Notes: a model not told the origin generated them from the sequence alone. Counted from the first letter of the stretch, positions 44,650 through 54,111 are shown. The stretch is DNA of 64,000 bases from an uncultured Algibacter sp. (GCA_947502405.1 CANMZT010000009.1:1-64000); one strand, 5' to 3'. Translations and numbers: made by a program.

Positions 44650-44691
44650 GAAACCGTTTGAAACATCTTGTTTCAGGCGGTTTCTTTTTTT
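44650..44691 (+). terminator. Rho-independent terminator after the hypothetical lipoprotein
   Basis: GAAACCG (44650-44656) pairs with CGGTTTC (44678-44684), with an inner TGAAAC/GTTTCA stem and a following T-run. It lies about 50 nt after the stop. Confidence 0.88.
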
Positions 44692-44764
44692 ATTAAATTG
44701 TGTGACGTATTTGAGTTTTTAGTGTCTAAAAAGTATAAACATCTAAAAACAGAAATAAAAATAA

Positions 44765-45244
44765 ATGGGATTGTTTTCATTCAAAAAAAATGTAGGAATT
44801 AAAATATTTGAAGGCGAAAAAAAGTCAACGTTGGTGACTATTGAAACTGGAATGGAAAAATTAGAATTTGAAAATTCTGCTGCAAAAAAATTAGAAGGAA
44901 TAATTAAAAACTTGCAATTACATGTTGAAGACCTAAATATTTTTGTAGATACTGATGTTGCTGTAGTTTCTGGTTTAGCTTATGATCAAGCTACAAGGGA
45001 AAAAGTTGTTTTAGTTATAGGAAACTCAAATGGTATTTCTACTGTTGATGATTACATGACTGTTGAGAAGGAAGGGGCGGTTGCACAATTTTACACAGTA
45101 AATCATGGAGATACCCTAGAAAAAATTGCAAAAGTATATTATGGAGATGCAATGAATTGCTCTATTATTTTTGAAGCAAATAAGCCAATGCTTTATCATC
45201 CAAATGATATATATCCAGGATTAGTGTTAAGAATACCTTCTTAG
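44765..45244 (+). CDS. BON and LysM domain protein, paralogue 1
   Basis: The protein has 159 residues. A BON-like domain at about 30-95 (LHVEDLNIFVDTDVAVVSGL, then REKVVLVIGNSNGISTVDDY) is followed by a C-terminal LysM domain at about 108-159 (FYTVNHGDTLEKIAKVYYGD, NKPMLYHPNDIYPGLVLRIP). This is the LysM/BON (YgaU/Kbp) type. The E. coli homologue binds K+ and has no signal peptide, as here. The next gene (45394-45879) is a paralogue. This copy has a shorter, more diverged N terminus and Tyr-His in place of the usual Thr-Asp before PND. Confidence 0.9.
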   Translation: MGLFSFKKNVGIKIFEGEKKSTLVTIETGMEKLEFENSAAKKLEGIIKNLQLHVEDLNIFVDTDVAVVSGLAYDQATREKVVLVIGNSNGISTVDDYMTVEKEGAVAQFYTVNHGDTLEKIAKVYYGDAMNCSIIFEANKPMLYHPNDIYPGLVLRIPS

Positions 45245-45393
45245 TATCAAGAACCTATGAGACACTAATTTTAGTAATGATATAATATCTAAAGTCATAT
45301 TAAACAGGTTTCCTTGTTTATATAAAATATTGATTGTGACCTATTTAAATTTCGTGTGTCTTAAGAGTATTAACCCTTAAAAAAAATTATACA

Positions 45394-45879
45394 ATGGGAT
45401 TATTTTCATTTATTAAAAATGCAGGAGCAAAAGTGTTTGGTATTGGAAAAACTGATGCTGAAGAGGCTGCTGAAGCTGCAGCTAAAGAATTAAAATTAGA
45501 AGAAGCTGCTGCAAGAAAACTAGAAGAAACAATTACTGATTTACAACTACAAGTAGAAGGTTTAAAAATCTTTATTGATTATGATGCAGCAACTATTTCT
45601 GGTAAGGCTTATAATCAAGCAACAAGAGAAAAAGTAGTTTTAGTTGTTGGAAACTCAAATGGTATAGCAACTGTTGATGACCAAATGACTGTAGAGCATG
45701 AAGAGCCTGTAGCACAATTTCACACTGTAGTAAGTGGTGACACTCTAGGGAAGATAGCCAAAACATATTATGGGAATGCCATGAAATACCCTGTTATTTT
45801 TGAAGCAAATAAGCCTATGTTGACTGATCCAGATAAAATTTATCCAGGTCAGGTATTAAGAATCCCAGCACTAGATTAG
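45394..45879 (+). CDS. BON and LysM domain protein, paralogue 2
   Basis: The protein has 161 residues. Same layout as the preceding gene: amphipathic Ala/Glu-rich N terminus (TDAEEAAEAAAKELKLEEAA), BON-like domain (LQVEGLKIFIDYDAATISGK) and LysM (FHTVVSGDTLGKIAKTYYGN, LTDPDKIYPGQVLRIPALD). This copy is closer to the usual family sequence, so it is the likelier ancestral gene. Each copy has its own 5' gap of about 150 nt. A strong terminator follows at 45922-45953. Confidence 0.93.
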   Translation: MGLFSFIKNAGAKVFGIGKTDAEEAAEAAAKELKLEEAAARKLEETITDLQLQVEGLKIFIDYDAATISGKAYNQATREKVVLVVGNSNGIATVDDQMTVEHEEPVAQFHTVVSGDTLGKIAKTYYGNAMKYPVIFEANKPMLTDPDKIYPGQVLRIPALD

Positions 45880-45921
45880 AACATGAGAGACCTAATTAAT
45901 AGCTAATTATGTTATGTTCGG

Positions 45922-45953
45922 AGCCAGCTTGAAAAAGTTGGCTTTTTATTTTT
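45922..45953 (+). terminator. Rho-independent terminator after the LysM/BON pair
   Basis: AGCCAGCTT and AAGTTGGCT arms (45922-45943) around a GAAA tetraloop, followed by a T-rich run. Confidence 0.9.
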
Positions 45954-45972
45954 ACAGTTTTTATTTATTAGC

Positions 45973-46872
45973 TTACAAAGCAGATTTGAAAGTACTAAAC
46001 ATGTCCTTAATGATTTCTTTAGTGTTGCCTTCTTGAAGACTCTCAAAAGAGACGTAACCTTGAAAATTAGAGTTTTGTATAATGTTTGCTATTCGTTTTA
46101 AATCAGCAGGAACTTTAATACTGTCTTTAGTTTTTACATGTTCTTTTACAAACCAGTAATTAGCATAAGGTGCTAGTTTTTCCATTTCTTCATAAGTATT
46201 TGTAGAAGGTAAACTACCACAATCTAAAACCAATCCAAACCAATCTGAGTTTACGCGTTTAATGATATCAATTATTTCATCACTTGTAAACAGAAATTCG
46301 TCATGGTTTTGTAAGCCTACAATAACACCATGTTGTTCCCCTAAAGCAGCACATGTTTTATAATCTTTTACGAGCCATTCTTTTATCTCGTTTTTTGTAA
46401 ACACATCACTTTTATTTCTACCTGTAAAAACCCTCATGATTGTGGCACCTAGTTTTGATGATGCCTCTAGCCAATTTTTAATTAGTTCAATGTCTGAGTT
46501 TCGAGAATTTTCATCAGGAGTTACAAAGTTATTTCTAACACCGGTCCAGGCAATATCTAAGCCTAAATCCAAGGCCTTTCTTTTTAAAGTAAAAAGCGTT
46601 TTGTTTTCTGGTGTTTGTGGGTAAGAAGGAAAATAATATCCTGTTAAATCAACGGCATCCATACCAATCTCTGCACAAAACTCCATCATATCAAAGAAAG
46701 TCATTTCACCACTCCGGAGCTCTGTATTAAATGAGTATGCGTTAATGCTGTACTGTAATCTGTTTTTAGGTGTTGGTTTAGCATCTTTTGAAAACGCCAT
46801 AAGTTTGTTAGCGTTTAAAGCAAAAGGTGTAAGGGCTATACTTTTTAATAAGTTCCGTCTAGTTTTGTCCAT
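45973..46872 (-). CDS. Sugar phosphate isomerase/epimerase-like TIM-barrel protein, exported
   Basis: The protein has 299 residues. It starts MDKTRRNLLKSIALTPFALN, a twin-arginine export signal. The TIM-barrel (AP endonuclease family 2, xylose-isomerase-like) follows: MMEFCAEIGMDAVDLTGYYF, GLQNHDEFLFTSDEIIDIIK and GLVLDCGSLPSTNTYEEMEK. C-terminal segments YWFVKEHVKT and GYVSFESLQEGNTKEII supply metal-binding residues. Such proteins act on sugars or inositol derivatives; the substrate is unknown. Encoded alone, between terminators at both ends. Confidence 0.9.
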   Translation of the reverse strand: MDKTRRNLLKSIALTPFALNANKLMAFSKDAKPTPKNRLQYSINAYSFNTELRSGEMTFFDMMEFCAEIGMDAVDLTGYYFPSYPQTPENKTLFTLKRKALDLGLDIAWTGVRNNFVTPDENSRNSDIELIKNWLEASSKLGATIMRVFTGRNKSDVFTKNEIKEWLVKDYKTCAALGEQHGVIVGLQNHDEFLFTSDEIIDIIKRVNSDWFGLVLDCGSLPSTNTYEEMEKLAPYANYWFVKEHVKTKDSIKVPADLKRIANIIQNSNFQGYVSFESLQEGNTKEIIKDMFSTFKSAL

Positions 46873-46922
46873 TAAGTAGTATGCTTTGTATAAAGATAAA
46901 AATTTATCTCATTATTAAATTC

Positions 46923-46958
46923 AAAAAAAAAGCTTCCCTATTACAGGAAAGCTTTTTT
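46923..46958. terminator. Bidirectional hairpin between the epimerase-like gene and the T9SS protein gene
   Basis: AAAAAGCTTCCC and a near-complementary GGAAAGCTTTTTTT surround TATTACA, with A and T runs on opposite sides. It lies upstream of the epimerase-like gene and just after the stop of nothing on the plus strand, so its main use is less clear than its shape. Confidence 0.6.
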
Positions 46959-46981
46959 TAATTTGTAATTGGATTATTAAG

Positions 46982-49750
46982 TTAATCCACTACCAGTTTT
47001 TTTGTTACTGTTTCACCCTTAGAGCTCAAATTCACAAAATAAACACCTTCACTTAATGCAAAGTTCGTGTTAATAGTTGCTTTAACTCCTGGCGTAAATT
47101 TATTTGCATGATATAATTTAGCTCCTAGTGTATTATAAATTTCAACTTCTAAATCATCCATTCCTGAAGGAATATTTAAATAGAACTTACCTAGGCTAGT
47201 TGGATTAGGATACATTTGAATTCCTATGATCTCTTGCTTAGTAACTGATAGACTATTTGCTTGATAAACTATTTTAAATCGATCTTCTGCCATTGAAGCA
47301 GAAATATTTTCATCAACACTGTAACTATATTCAGCATTTCCACTTAGTGGTAATTCAGTGTAAATATTTGTGTAAGCATCATATAAAAATGGTATTTCTC
47401 CAGTTAAGCCCTCACTTTTTGCAACCAATGTATATTGACTGTTTCGATATGTACTGATGTGTAATTGAATCTCATCAGAATCAACAGGTGTTGCTCTATT
47501 TTCAATACTTAATAAATTGTCATTATTGGAAATTGCGAAGTTTTCATCTAAGTTGGTAAATTTAGCTGCATCATAACCATCCAAGGCATTGTTTCCAGCA
47601 TCTCCAAAGAAGATCCATAAACCATCTGCTTCTGTTTTATTAGAAGTGTAAGCTTCACGTTCATAAAGTTTTAAATTCAGCTTACCAGGTGTAACAGTCT
47701 TATCTCCAGAGGGTCTAAAAACATTTGTTTCTACATCAGCAGTACTTTTACTTGCTTGTGTGAAAGTTAAAGATGCTGGGTCTGATGCCATTGTTTGTAC
47801 AAAACAAGCCTGACCTGCTTGAAGGTATTGATTCTGTTCTCCAGCAGTTGCAGTTCCAGAATCTAACATAACGGTTGCATAAGCACCTCTTATCCCTAAT
47901 GTAGGATCCCAAACCCAATAAAACTCACTAACAACGTTGGTTGAATTTGAACTTAGTACCGTTTCCATGTCTGTCTGTGCTTGAAAAGGATTACCAACAA
48001 AACTAAACCCTCCAGCTGTTTCATTTAAAGCTACTGGTGATGGATTGGTATTTTCTGAAGTTAATTCTCCTGTGGCCATTAGCGTTGTTATAGAAGGTGT
48101 TGCAAAATTATCTAGTAAATCAACTGTTCTATCTCCTCTTACCATTAAACGGTATGGAACACCTGTAACTAAATTTGTGGCATCTGTGTTTGGTACAGCA
48201 TTCCATGTTTGATTAACATTATCATAACTAAACATAGAAGGGTTTCCTGTGTTGGTTATATCAAATCCATTAGCGCCAATTGTAGAGCCTGTAATATGTG
48301 TTGTTAACTGCCAATTATTTGATATAAAATCATCAGTAGTAACCGGTGAAGTTAGAAAACGGAAAGCTCTTTTAGCTGGAATAAAGCGTTCTATAGTTGC
48401 ATCACCAATGAAATCTCCCATACCTGAACCTATATAAGCAGAACCTGTTTCATCAGATTCAAAGGTTAAAGTACCGTTATTAGTTACTGTTCCATCATTT
48501 GTAATAAGCGCATTCGGGTTTACTGTTAAAGAGGCTCCTGATTCAATCATTACATTTGAACATGAACCTATATATAAGTTTTGTCCTGTGATTAAAATAG
48601 GGTAATTTGTCAAACCTGTTGGGATATTAATATTTGTTGTAAGTGATAATCCAGGTGCATTATTATTTTCCCAGTTTCCTGCATCAGTCCAGTCTGTATT
48701 TATGGCTCCAGTCCACATTACAGTAATATCCGTTTTTCCAACAACTGTAATATTTTGGGGTAATATTAATTGGCTTAAACCATTTGCTGCTTCAAAAGAC
48801 CAATTTACTACATAATCTCCTGCCTGTGTATATTCTGTTGGGTCTGTTGTTGTAGCTACAACAGTACCACTACAAATATCCCAAGCTTCTGGTGCTTCAA
48901 GAGATACTGAGCAATTTTCTGTAACACTAGGTACATCTGTAGCTCCTGGAATACATTTATAGATTTCTATATTTCTTATACAAGATTGGTAACCATCAGC
49001 TAAATTAGCATAACTAGAAAGAAAAGCTAAAGCTCCTTCTGAAGTAAGATTACTTATATCAAATTGACTTAAATCTAATTCTACTTCTTCAGAATCAATC
49101 GCTGTAGTATTTACTGCTAAAATCAAAACTCCGTTTAAATAAACAAATCCTCCTTGACCTAAAAAGTGTTTAACTTCTATAGTATGCCATTGGTTTAATG
49201 GTACACTAACGTCAGCATATAGTATGTTTCCATCGCCTAAAACAACACCTATATGTTTTTTAACGTAATCATAAACAATACCTAAAAAGTTAAGATGAGG
49301 ATCTCCATTTCCTAAAGCTACAATTCCATCAGTATTAGTGCCTTCAGGTGGGGAATAAGACAAATTAAATTCTAGTTTTACACCAAAATTATTAGGATCG
49401 AAATTTTCCTCAACAGGAGTAAAATCAAAACCACTAATAGCACTCAAAAGATTTGGGTTTGCTAAAGCTTCTTCTAAATTTAGAAAGTTTTTAACAATAC
49501 CGTTATCTATACAAAGACCATCAGTTTCAGAAATATTTATTCCTGGTAAAATCTCTGTATTGTTGTTTCCTGTTGCATCACTTAAATCAGTTAATGGATA
49601 AGTTGCAATAGTCTCTTTTAAAACAGGCCTGCTGGAAATTGTATTACAAATGTCGTCTATCATAGTACCTTGGGCACTTACTGTAAAAGACATTAATAAA
49701 ATAGGTATTAAATACCAAAGCTTTAAAAAATGTGTAGTTTTTGTTTGCAT
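46982..49750 (-). CDS. Large T9SS-secreted protein with LamG-like domain
   Basis: The protein has 922 residues. Signal peptide (ending SFTVSAQG) is followed by a LamG/concanavalin-like lectin domain at about 90-260 (HTIEVKHFLGQGGFVYLNGV). Then come a middle region with WTGAINTDWTDAGNWENN, typical of Bacteroidota surface proteins, and beta-rich parts. The C-terminal sorting domain spans about 845-922: IQMYPNPTSLGKFYLNIPSG, EIYNTLGAKLY, LSEGVYFVNLSSKG and VTKKLVVD. T9SS carries such proteins to the cell surface. The LamG fold suggests carbohydrate or surface binding. Confidence 0.9.
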   Translation of the reverse strand: MQTKTTHFLKLWYLIPILLMSFTVSAQGTMIDDICNTISSRPVLKETIATYPLTDLSDATGNNNTEILPGINISETDGLCIDNGIVKNFLNLEEALANPNLLSAISGFDFTPVEENFDPNNFGVKLEFNLSYSPPEGTNTDGIVALGNGDPHLNFLGIVYDYVKKHIGVVLGDGNILYADVSVPLNQWHTIEVKHFLGQGGFVYLNGVLILAVNTTAIDSEEVELDLSQFDISNLTSEGALAFLSSYANLADGYQSCIRNIEIYKCIPGATDVPSVTENCSVSLEAPEAWDICSGTVVATTTDPTEYTQAGDYVVNWSFEAANGLSQLILPQNITVVGKTDITVMWTGAINTDWTDAGNWENNNAPGLSLTTNINIPTGLTNYPILITGQNLYIGSCSNVMIESGASLTVNPNALITNDGTVTNNGTLTFESDETGSAYIGSGMGDFIGDATIERFIPAKRAFRFLTSPVTTDDFISNNWQLTTHITGSTIGANGFDITNTGNPSMFSYDNVNQTWNAVPNTDATNLVTGVPYRLMVRGDRTVDLLDNFATPSITTLMATGELTSENTNPSPVALNETAGGFSFVGNPFQAQTDMETVLSSNSTNVVSEFYWVWDPTLGIRGAYATVMLDSGTATAGEQNQYLQAGQACFVQTMASDPASLTFTQASKSTADVETNVFRPSGDKTVTPGKLNLKLYEREAYTSNKTEADGLWIFFGDAGNNALDGYDAAKFTNLDENFAISNNDNLLSIENRATPVDSDEIQLHISTYRNSQYTLVAKSEGLTGEIPFLYDAYTNIYTELPLSGNAEYSYSVDENISASMAEDRFKIVYQANSLSVTKQEIIGIQMYPNPTSLGKFYLNIPSGMDDLEVEIYNTLGAKLYHANKFTPGVKATINTNFALSEGVYFVNLSSKGETVTKKLVVD

Positions 49751-50058
49751 AATAAAGGTGTTTTAGCTTTTGTACAAAGCATATACTTGTTTAAAATTTG
49801 AGTTCGATAGAATATTTAAATTTTATTTATCGGTTAAATTGATAACTAAAACATAGTAGAAAACAATCTTATTATATTTTACTATTGAAGTAAAAATGAC
49901 AGATTTATGGTTTTAAGTAGATTTTGAGAGGTTTAGAAATCAAAAAAATTAATCTCTTCAAATCGAAGATGATATATTTTTCATTAGCTGAAATATTTTT
50001 TCGACAAAAGGCAATAAAATAGTAATAAGGTGTTTTAATTGTTTTTCTGGAAGGAAGT
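49751..50058. other. Gene-free AT-rich interval
   Basis: This 308-nt stretch between the T9SS protein start and the nadD stop contains no ORF, clear hairpin or repeat that I can see. It should hold the promoter of the T9SS gene on the minus strand, but no -33/-7 pair stands out. Confidence 0.5.
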
Positions 50059-50637
50059 TTATTTGTAAAAATTCATTTCATCTAAGTATTCCCAAACATG
50101 CTTTGGGAGCATAGGCTGAATATTTTTACCATCTTTAATTGCTTTTCTGATAAAAGTTGAAGAAAGTTGCATGATAGGTGCATTTACAAGATGTATGTTT
50201 TTGTGTCCATCAAATTGAGTTTCAACCTTTCCTTCAGAAATTCTGGGATAGGTGTAAATATGATGGTTTTCAAGAATAACTTCGTAGTTTTTCCACTTGT
50301 GAAAACTCTTCAAATTATCCTCACCCATAATTAAGGCAAATTCTTTGTCTGGATGTTTTTCTTGTAAATACGCTAATGTATTAACGGTGTAATTAGGTTG
50401 AGGTAAATTGAACTCAATATCACTAGGTTTAAGCTTGGTGTAGTTTTTTGTTGCCAAATAAACCATCTCTAACCTTTGGTAGTTATCAAGTAAACTAGAT
50501 TTTTTTTTAAAAGGGTTATGAGGTGTTACTACAAACCAAATTTGATCTAAATCACTGTATTCGGCAAGATGATTTGCAATTACTAAATGCCCAATATGTA
50601 TGGGATTAAAAGAACCAAAATATAGACCAACTTTCAT
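50059..50637 (-). CDS. nadD: Nicotinate-nucleotide adenylyltransferase
   Basis: The protein has 192 residues. The nucleotidyltransferase signature GLYFGSFNPIHIGHLVIANH is at about 4-23, with the HIGH-type motif. Conserved segments VVTPHNPFKKK, LIMGEDNLKSFHKWK and the ISSTFIRKAI-like LSSTFIRKAIKDGKN complete the family pattern. It adenylates nicotinate mononucleotide in NAD synthesis. It is third in the yicC-gmk-nadD operon, 9 nt after gmk, an arrangement common in Flavobacteriaceae. Confidence 0.96.
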   Translation of the reverse strand: MKVGLYFGSFNPIHIGHLVIANHLAEYSDLDQIWFVVTPHNPFKKKSSLLDNYQRLEMVYLATKNYTKLKPSDIEFNLPQPNYTVNTLAYLQEKHPDKEFALIMGEDNLKSFHKWKNYEVILENHHIYTYPRISEGKVETQFDGHKNIHLVNAPIMQLSSTFIRKAIKDGKNIQPMLPKHVWEYLDEMNFYK

Positions 50638-50646
50638 TGTATTACT

Positions 50647-51234
50647 CTAAGAGTTTATAAAGCTATTAACTTTTTCTTCAGCTTCAGTTAAGGCTTTTTC
50701 TAAATCATCGTTAACAATTATAGTATCAAACAGAGGTGCTGTAGCCAATTCTGCAGAAGCTTTTGCAACACGCATATTAATCTTGTCTTCACTTTCAGTT
50801 TTACGTTTTTTTAATCGAATTTTTAATTCATCGATACTAGGTGGTTTTACAAAAAGAGCGAGAGTTTCATCAGGAAATTTTCGTTTTATTCGTAAGCCTC
50901 CTGAAACATCAATATCAAAAATTACGTTTTTTCCTTTTGCCCAGATACGTTCAACCTCGGTCTTTAATGTGCCATAAAAATTATCACGATAAACCTCTTC
51001 CCACTCTAAAAACTCGTCGCTTTTTATTTTGTTTTTAAAGGCTTTTGCAGAGAGGAAGTAATAATCTTTTCCATCTATTTCTTCGCCACGTTTATCTCTA
51101 GAAGTTGCCGATATTGAAAATTCTAAATTTAATTTTTCAATATCCAATAAATGTCTAACAATAGTTGTTTTTCCAGAACCTGAAGGCGCTGAAAAAACTA
51201 TAAGCTTACCTTTTTTTTTGTTTTCCTTAACCAC
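50647..51234 (-). CDS. gmk: Guanylate kinase
   Basis: The protein has 195 residues. P-loop FSAPSGSGKTTIVRHLL is at about 14-30. The GMP-binding segment SATSRDKRGEEIDGKDYYFL and the lid and core stretch FIDIDVSGG-like VIFDIDVSGGLRIKRKFPDE follow. It phosphorylates GMP to GDP. It lies between yicC (16-nt gap) and nadD (9-nt gap) on the same strand, so it is cotranscribed with both. Confidence 0.97.
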   Translation of the reverse strand: MVKENKKKGKLIVFSAPSGSGKTTIVRHLLDIEKLNLEFSISATSRDKRGEEIDGKDYYFLSAKAFKNKIKSDEFLEWEEVYRDNFYGTLKTEVERIWAKGKNVIFDIDVSGGLRIKRKFPDETLALFVKPPSIDELKIRLKKRKTESEDKINMRVAKASAELATAPLFDTIIVNDDLEKALTEAEEKVNSFINS

Positions 51235-51250
51235 TTATCTTACTTTTTTA

Positions 51251-52108
51251 TTAAAGCACATTCAATAATTGTTCCTTAATTTTTTCAAGTTCATCTTTCA
51301 TCTGAACTACAAGTTGTTGCATTGCTGCATAATTGCTTTTAGACCCTATAGTGTTTATCTCGCGCCCCATTTCTTGACTTATAAAGCCCAATTTTTTCCC
51401 GTTAGAATCCTTAGAATTTATAGACTCAGTAAAATAATTAAGGTGATTTTTTAACCTTACTTTTTCCTCAGTAATATCAAATTTTTCAATGTAGTAAACC
51501 AACTCTTGCTCAAACCTGTTTTCGTCATATTTCTCTCTTAATTCTTCTACACCTTTTTGAAGGCGTTCACGAACACCCTCAACACGCTCAGGGTCCATAG
51601 CAATAACTTTTTCAAGTAATGTGTTAATTGCAATTACACGGTTATTAAAATCTATTTCAAGTACCTTTCCTTCATTTAATCTATGCTTTGTTAAATCTTC
51701 AATGGCATTAAATATTCCAGCTTCAATAGCCTTCCACTCTTCATCGTTAATTTCTTCTCTTACTGTGTTTAAAGCATCAGGAAATCTAACAGCCATTTTT
51801 AGTAAATCCAAATCATCTGCATTTACAACATTTTTTAGCTGCGTCATATACTGTTTAACAACAGGTGTATTTATTTGTGTAGAGGTGTCTTCTGCTGTGG
51901 TCTCAACATAGATAGAAAAATCTACTTTTCCTCGAACTAATTTATCAGCTAAAATTTTTCTAATGGCTAATTCCTTCTCTCTGTAGATAGAAGGCATTCT
52001 CGCATTTAAATCTAAATTTTTACTATTTAAAGATTTAAGTTCTATAGTGATTTTTTTGGTCGGTAATTGCAAAACAGATTTTCCGTAACCTGTCATAGAA
52101 TATATCAT
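51251..52108 (-). CDS. YicC family endoribonuclease-like protein
   Basis: The protein has 285 residues. It starts MIYSMTGYGKSVLQLPTKKI and has IELKSLNSKNLDLNARMP near 22-40, the YicC N-terminal pattern. The C-terminal part HLNYFTESINSKDSNGKKLG with FISQEMGREINTIGSKSNYA is the DUF1732 signature. YicC proteins are single-strand endoribonucleases in other bacteria and influence sRNA turnover. First gene of the yicC-gmk-nadD operon. Confidence 0.95.
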   Translation of the reverse strand: MIYSMTGYGKSVLQLPTKKITIELKSLNSKNLDLNARMPSIYREKELAIRKILADKLVRGKVDFSIYVETTAEDTSTQINTPVVKQYMTQLKNVVNADDLDLLKMAVRFPDALNTVREEINDEEWKAIEAGIFNAIEDLTKHRLNEGKVLEIDFNNRVIAINTLLEKVIAMDPERVEGVRERLQKGVEELREKYDENRFEQELVYYIEKFDITEEKVRLKNHLNYFTESINSKDSNGKKLGFISQEMGREINTIGSKSNYAAMQQLVVQMKDELEKIKEQLLNVL

Positions 52109-52157
52109 AAAGATGTTTTTTGGTAATGCAAAGGTAATTAAACTAGGGTATGAAATA

Positions 52158-52187
52158 AAAAGGCTTTAACATTTCGTCAAAGCCTTT
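52158..52187 (-). terminator. Terminator after tRNA-Leu
   Basis: On the minus strand AAAGGCTTT and AAAGCCTTT arms enclose an 11-nt loop and lead into a T-rich run. It begins 3 nt past the tRNA 3' end and separates the tRNA from yicC. Confidence 0.8.
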
Positions 52188-52189
52188 AG

Positions 52190-52271
52190 TACTCAAGGTG
52201 GGAATCGAACCCACACTTCCGAAGAAACTGGATTTTGAATCCAGCGCGTCTACCAATTCCGCCACTTGAGC
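52190..52271 (-). tRNA. tRNA-Leu (anticodon CAA)
   Basis: The minus strand folds as a class II tRNA of 82 nt. Acceptor arms are GCTCAAG and CTTGAGT (first pair G-T) with discriminator A. The D-arm is GGCGGAATTGGTAGACGC. The anticodon stem-loop CTGGATTCAAAATCCAG gives anticodon CAA. A long variable arm (CTTCGGAAG) precedes the T-arm GTGGGTTCGATTCCCAC. The 3' CCA is not encoded. CAA reads UUG leucine codons. Confidence 0.96.
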
Positions 52272-52356
52272 AATTTTGGAATGCAAAAATATAGTTTTTT
52301 TCGATATTGTACTATAAAATACTGTGCAATATACTTTTCTAGTAGAAATAAATGTC

Positions 52357-52364
52357 TAAATTTG
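52357..52364 (+). promoter_or_regulatory. -7 promoter box of prs
   Basis: TAAATTTG exactly fits the Bacteroidota TAnnTTTG -7 consensus and is followed by a leader of about 53 nt before the prs ATG. No convincing TTTG -33 box is found at the expected spacing. Confidence 0.5.
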
Positions 52365-52417
52365 CACCTCGTTAAAAAAAGGAGTCTTTTAAAGACAATA
52401 AAAACAACTAGTTAACC

Positions 52418-53359
52418 ATGGGTGTTGTTAAAACTGAAGCTAAAATTTTTGCTTGTACACAAAGTACAGTATTGGGTGAGAAAATTGCTAAAGCTTTTGG
52501 AGCAGAATTAGGTAAGGTTATCACGTCAACATATAGTGACGGAGAATTCCAACCTTCTTATGAAGAATCTATCCGTGGAACTAGAATTTTTATTATTGGA
52601 TCTACACATCCTGAGCCAAGAAATTTAATGGAGATGTTGTTGATGATTGATGCGGCTAAACGAGCATCTGCTAGACACATTACGGCGGTTATGCCTTATT
52701 TTGGTTGGGCAAGACAAGACAGAAAAGATAAACCTCGTGTACCAATAGCCGCTAAATTAATAGCTAAAATGTTGGAAGCAGCTGGAGCCACAAGGATTAT
52801 AACCATGGATTTGCACGCAGACCAAATTCAAGGGTTTTTCGAGAAACCTGTAGATCATTTATATGCATCTATTATATTTTTGCCTTACTTACAAAGTTTA
52901 AACTTGCCAAACTTAACGGTAGCTTCACCTGATATGGGAGGTTCCAAAAGAGCCTATGCTTACTCAAAAGCTTTAGAGAGCGATGTTGTGATTTGTTATA
53001 AACAACGCGCTAAAGCTAATGTTATATCTCATATGGAATTAATTGGAGATGTTACTGGGAAGAACGTAGTATTAGTGGATGATATGGTAGATACTGCTGG
53101 AACACTAACAAAAGCAGCAGACTTAATGATGGAGCGTGGCGCCTTAAGTGTAAGGGCTATATGTACTCATCCTATTTTGTCAGGTAGTGCTTATGAAAGA
53201 TTAGAAAATTCAAAATTAGAGGAATTAATAGTAACAGATTCTATTCCTTTAACTCAAAAGAGTGATAAAATTAGAGTATTAAGTTGTGCTGATTTATTTG
53301 CAGAAGTTATGGATAAAGTTCATCATAATAGATCAATCAGTTCAAAATTCGTGATGTAA
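52418..53359 (+). CDS. prs: Ribose-phosphate pyrophosphokinase
   Basis: The protein has 313 residues. It makes PRPP from ribose 5-phosphate and ATP. Visible motifs are IFACTQSTVLGEKIAKAFG, SDGEFQPSYEESIRG, YFGWARQDRKDKPRVP with the flexible-loop Arg residues, the metal-site His in DLHADQIQGFF and the PRPP-binding loop VLVDDMVDTAGT. Followed after 47 nt by the gene for ribosomal protein L25 on the same strand; prs-rplY-pth is a frequent order. Confidence 0.97.
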   Translation: MGVVKTEAKIFACTQSTVLGEKIAKAFGAELGKVITSTYSDGEFQPSYEESIRGTRIFIIGSTHPEPRNLMEMLLMIDAAKRASARHITAVMPYFGWARQDRKDKPRVPIAAKLIAKMLEAAGATRIITMDLHADQIQGFFEKPVDHLYASIIFLPYLQSLNLPNLTVASPDMGGSKRAYAYSKALESDVVICYKQRAKANVISHMELIGDVTGKNVVLVDDMVDTAGTLTKAADLMMERGALSVRAICTHPILSGSAYERLENSKLEELIVTDSIPLTQKSDKIRVLSCADLFAEVMDKVHHNRSISSKFVM

Positions 53360-53406
53360 GTCACATTAAATTAAGAGTATTAATTAAATTATTTATATAA
53401 ACAATT

Positions 53407-54054
53407 ATGAAATCAATTACAATCAACGGATCTCAAAGAGAAAGCGTGGGCAAAAAAGCAACAAAAGCCTTACGTAATGCTGGTCAGGTTCCTTGCGTAT
53501 TATACGGAGGAGACAAACCAGTGCATTTCTCAGCACCAGAATTGGCTTTTTCAAAACTTGTATACACGCCTAATGCGCATACAGTTGTGATTGAGTTAGA
53601 CAACGGAGAAACTTTAAATGCAGTACTCCAAGACATTCAATTTCACCCAGTAACAGATAGAATTCTACACGTAGATTTCTACCAGTTATTTGAGGATAAA
53701 GAAATTGCATTAAACATCCCAGTACAACTTGTTGGTAATTCAAAAGGTGTTAAAAACGGTGGTGTTTTAAGAAGAAACAACAGAAAACTGCGTATTAAAG
53801 CCCTACCTGCTAACTTACCAGATTTTATAGAGATTGATATCACACCTCTTAAAATTGGTGATAAAGTAGCAGTAGGTGATTTACCAAGCGAAGACTACAC
53901 ATTCTTACATTCAGACAACACGGTTGTATGTCAAATTAAGACATCAAGAGTTGCTATTGAAGACGAAGAAGAAGAGGAAGAAGGAGCAGAAGCAGCTGAA
54001 GGGGCAGAAGCACCAGCGGCCGAGGGAGCAGAAGCACCAGCAGCACAAGAATAG
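53407..54054 (+). CDS. rplY: 50S ribosomal protein L25/general stress protein Ctc
   Basis: The protein has 215 residues, the long Ctc form. The N-terminal L25 beta-barrel has [20 protein letters not shown] and [14 protein letters not shown] (5S rRNA binding). The C-terminal TL5-type domain spans about 95-185 ([20 protein letters not shown]). An acidic Glu/Ala-rich tail (about 183-215) with repeats such as AEAPAAEG closes the protein. It binds 5S rRNA in the large subunit. A terminator follows 24 nt after the stop. Confidence 0.96.
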   Translation: MKSITINGSQRESVGKKATKALRNAGQVPCVLYGGDKPVHFSAPELAFSKLVYTPNAHTVVIELDNGETLNAVLQDIQFHPVTDRILHVDFYQLFEDKEIALNIPVQLVGNSKGVKNGGVLRRNNRKLRIKALPANLPDFIEIDITPLKIGDKVAVGDLPSEDYTFLHSDNTVVCQIKTSRVAIEDEEEEEEGAEAAEGAEAPAAEGAEAPAAQE

Positions 54055-54078
54055 AAATTATTCTAGATTAAATATTAA

Positions 54079-54111
54079 AAAGCATTCTGATTTATTCAGG
54101 ATGCTTTTTTT
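54079..54111 (+). terminator. Rho-independent terminator after rplY
   Basis: AAAGCATTCTGA and TCAGGATGCTTT arms around TTTAT, followed by a T-run of seven. One G-T pair in the stem. Confidence 0.9.
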
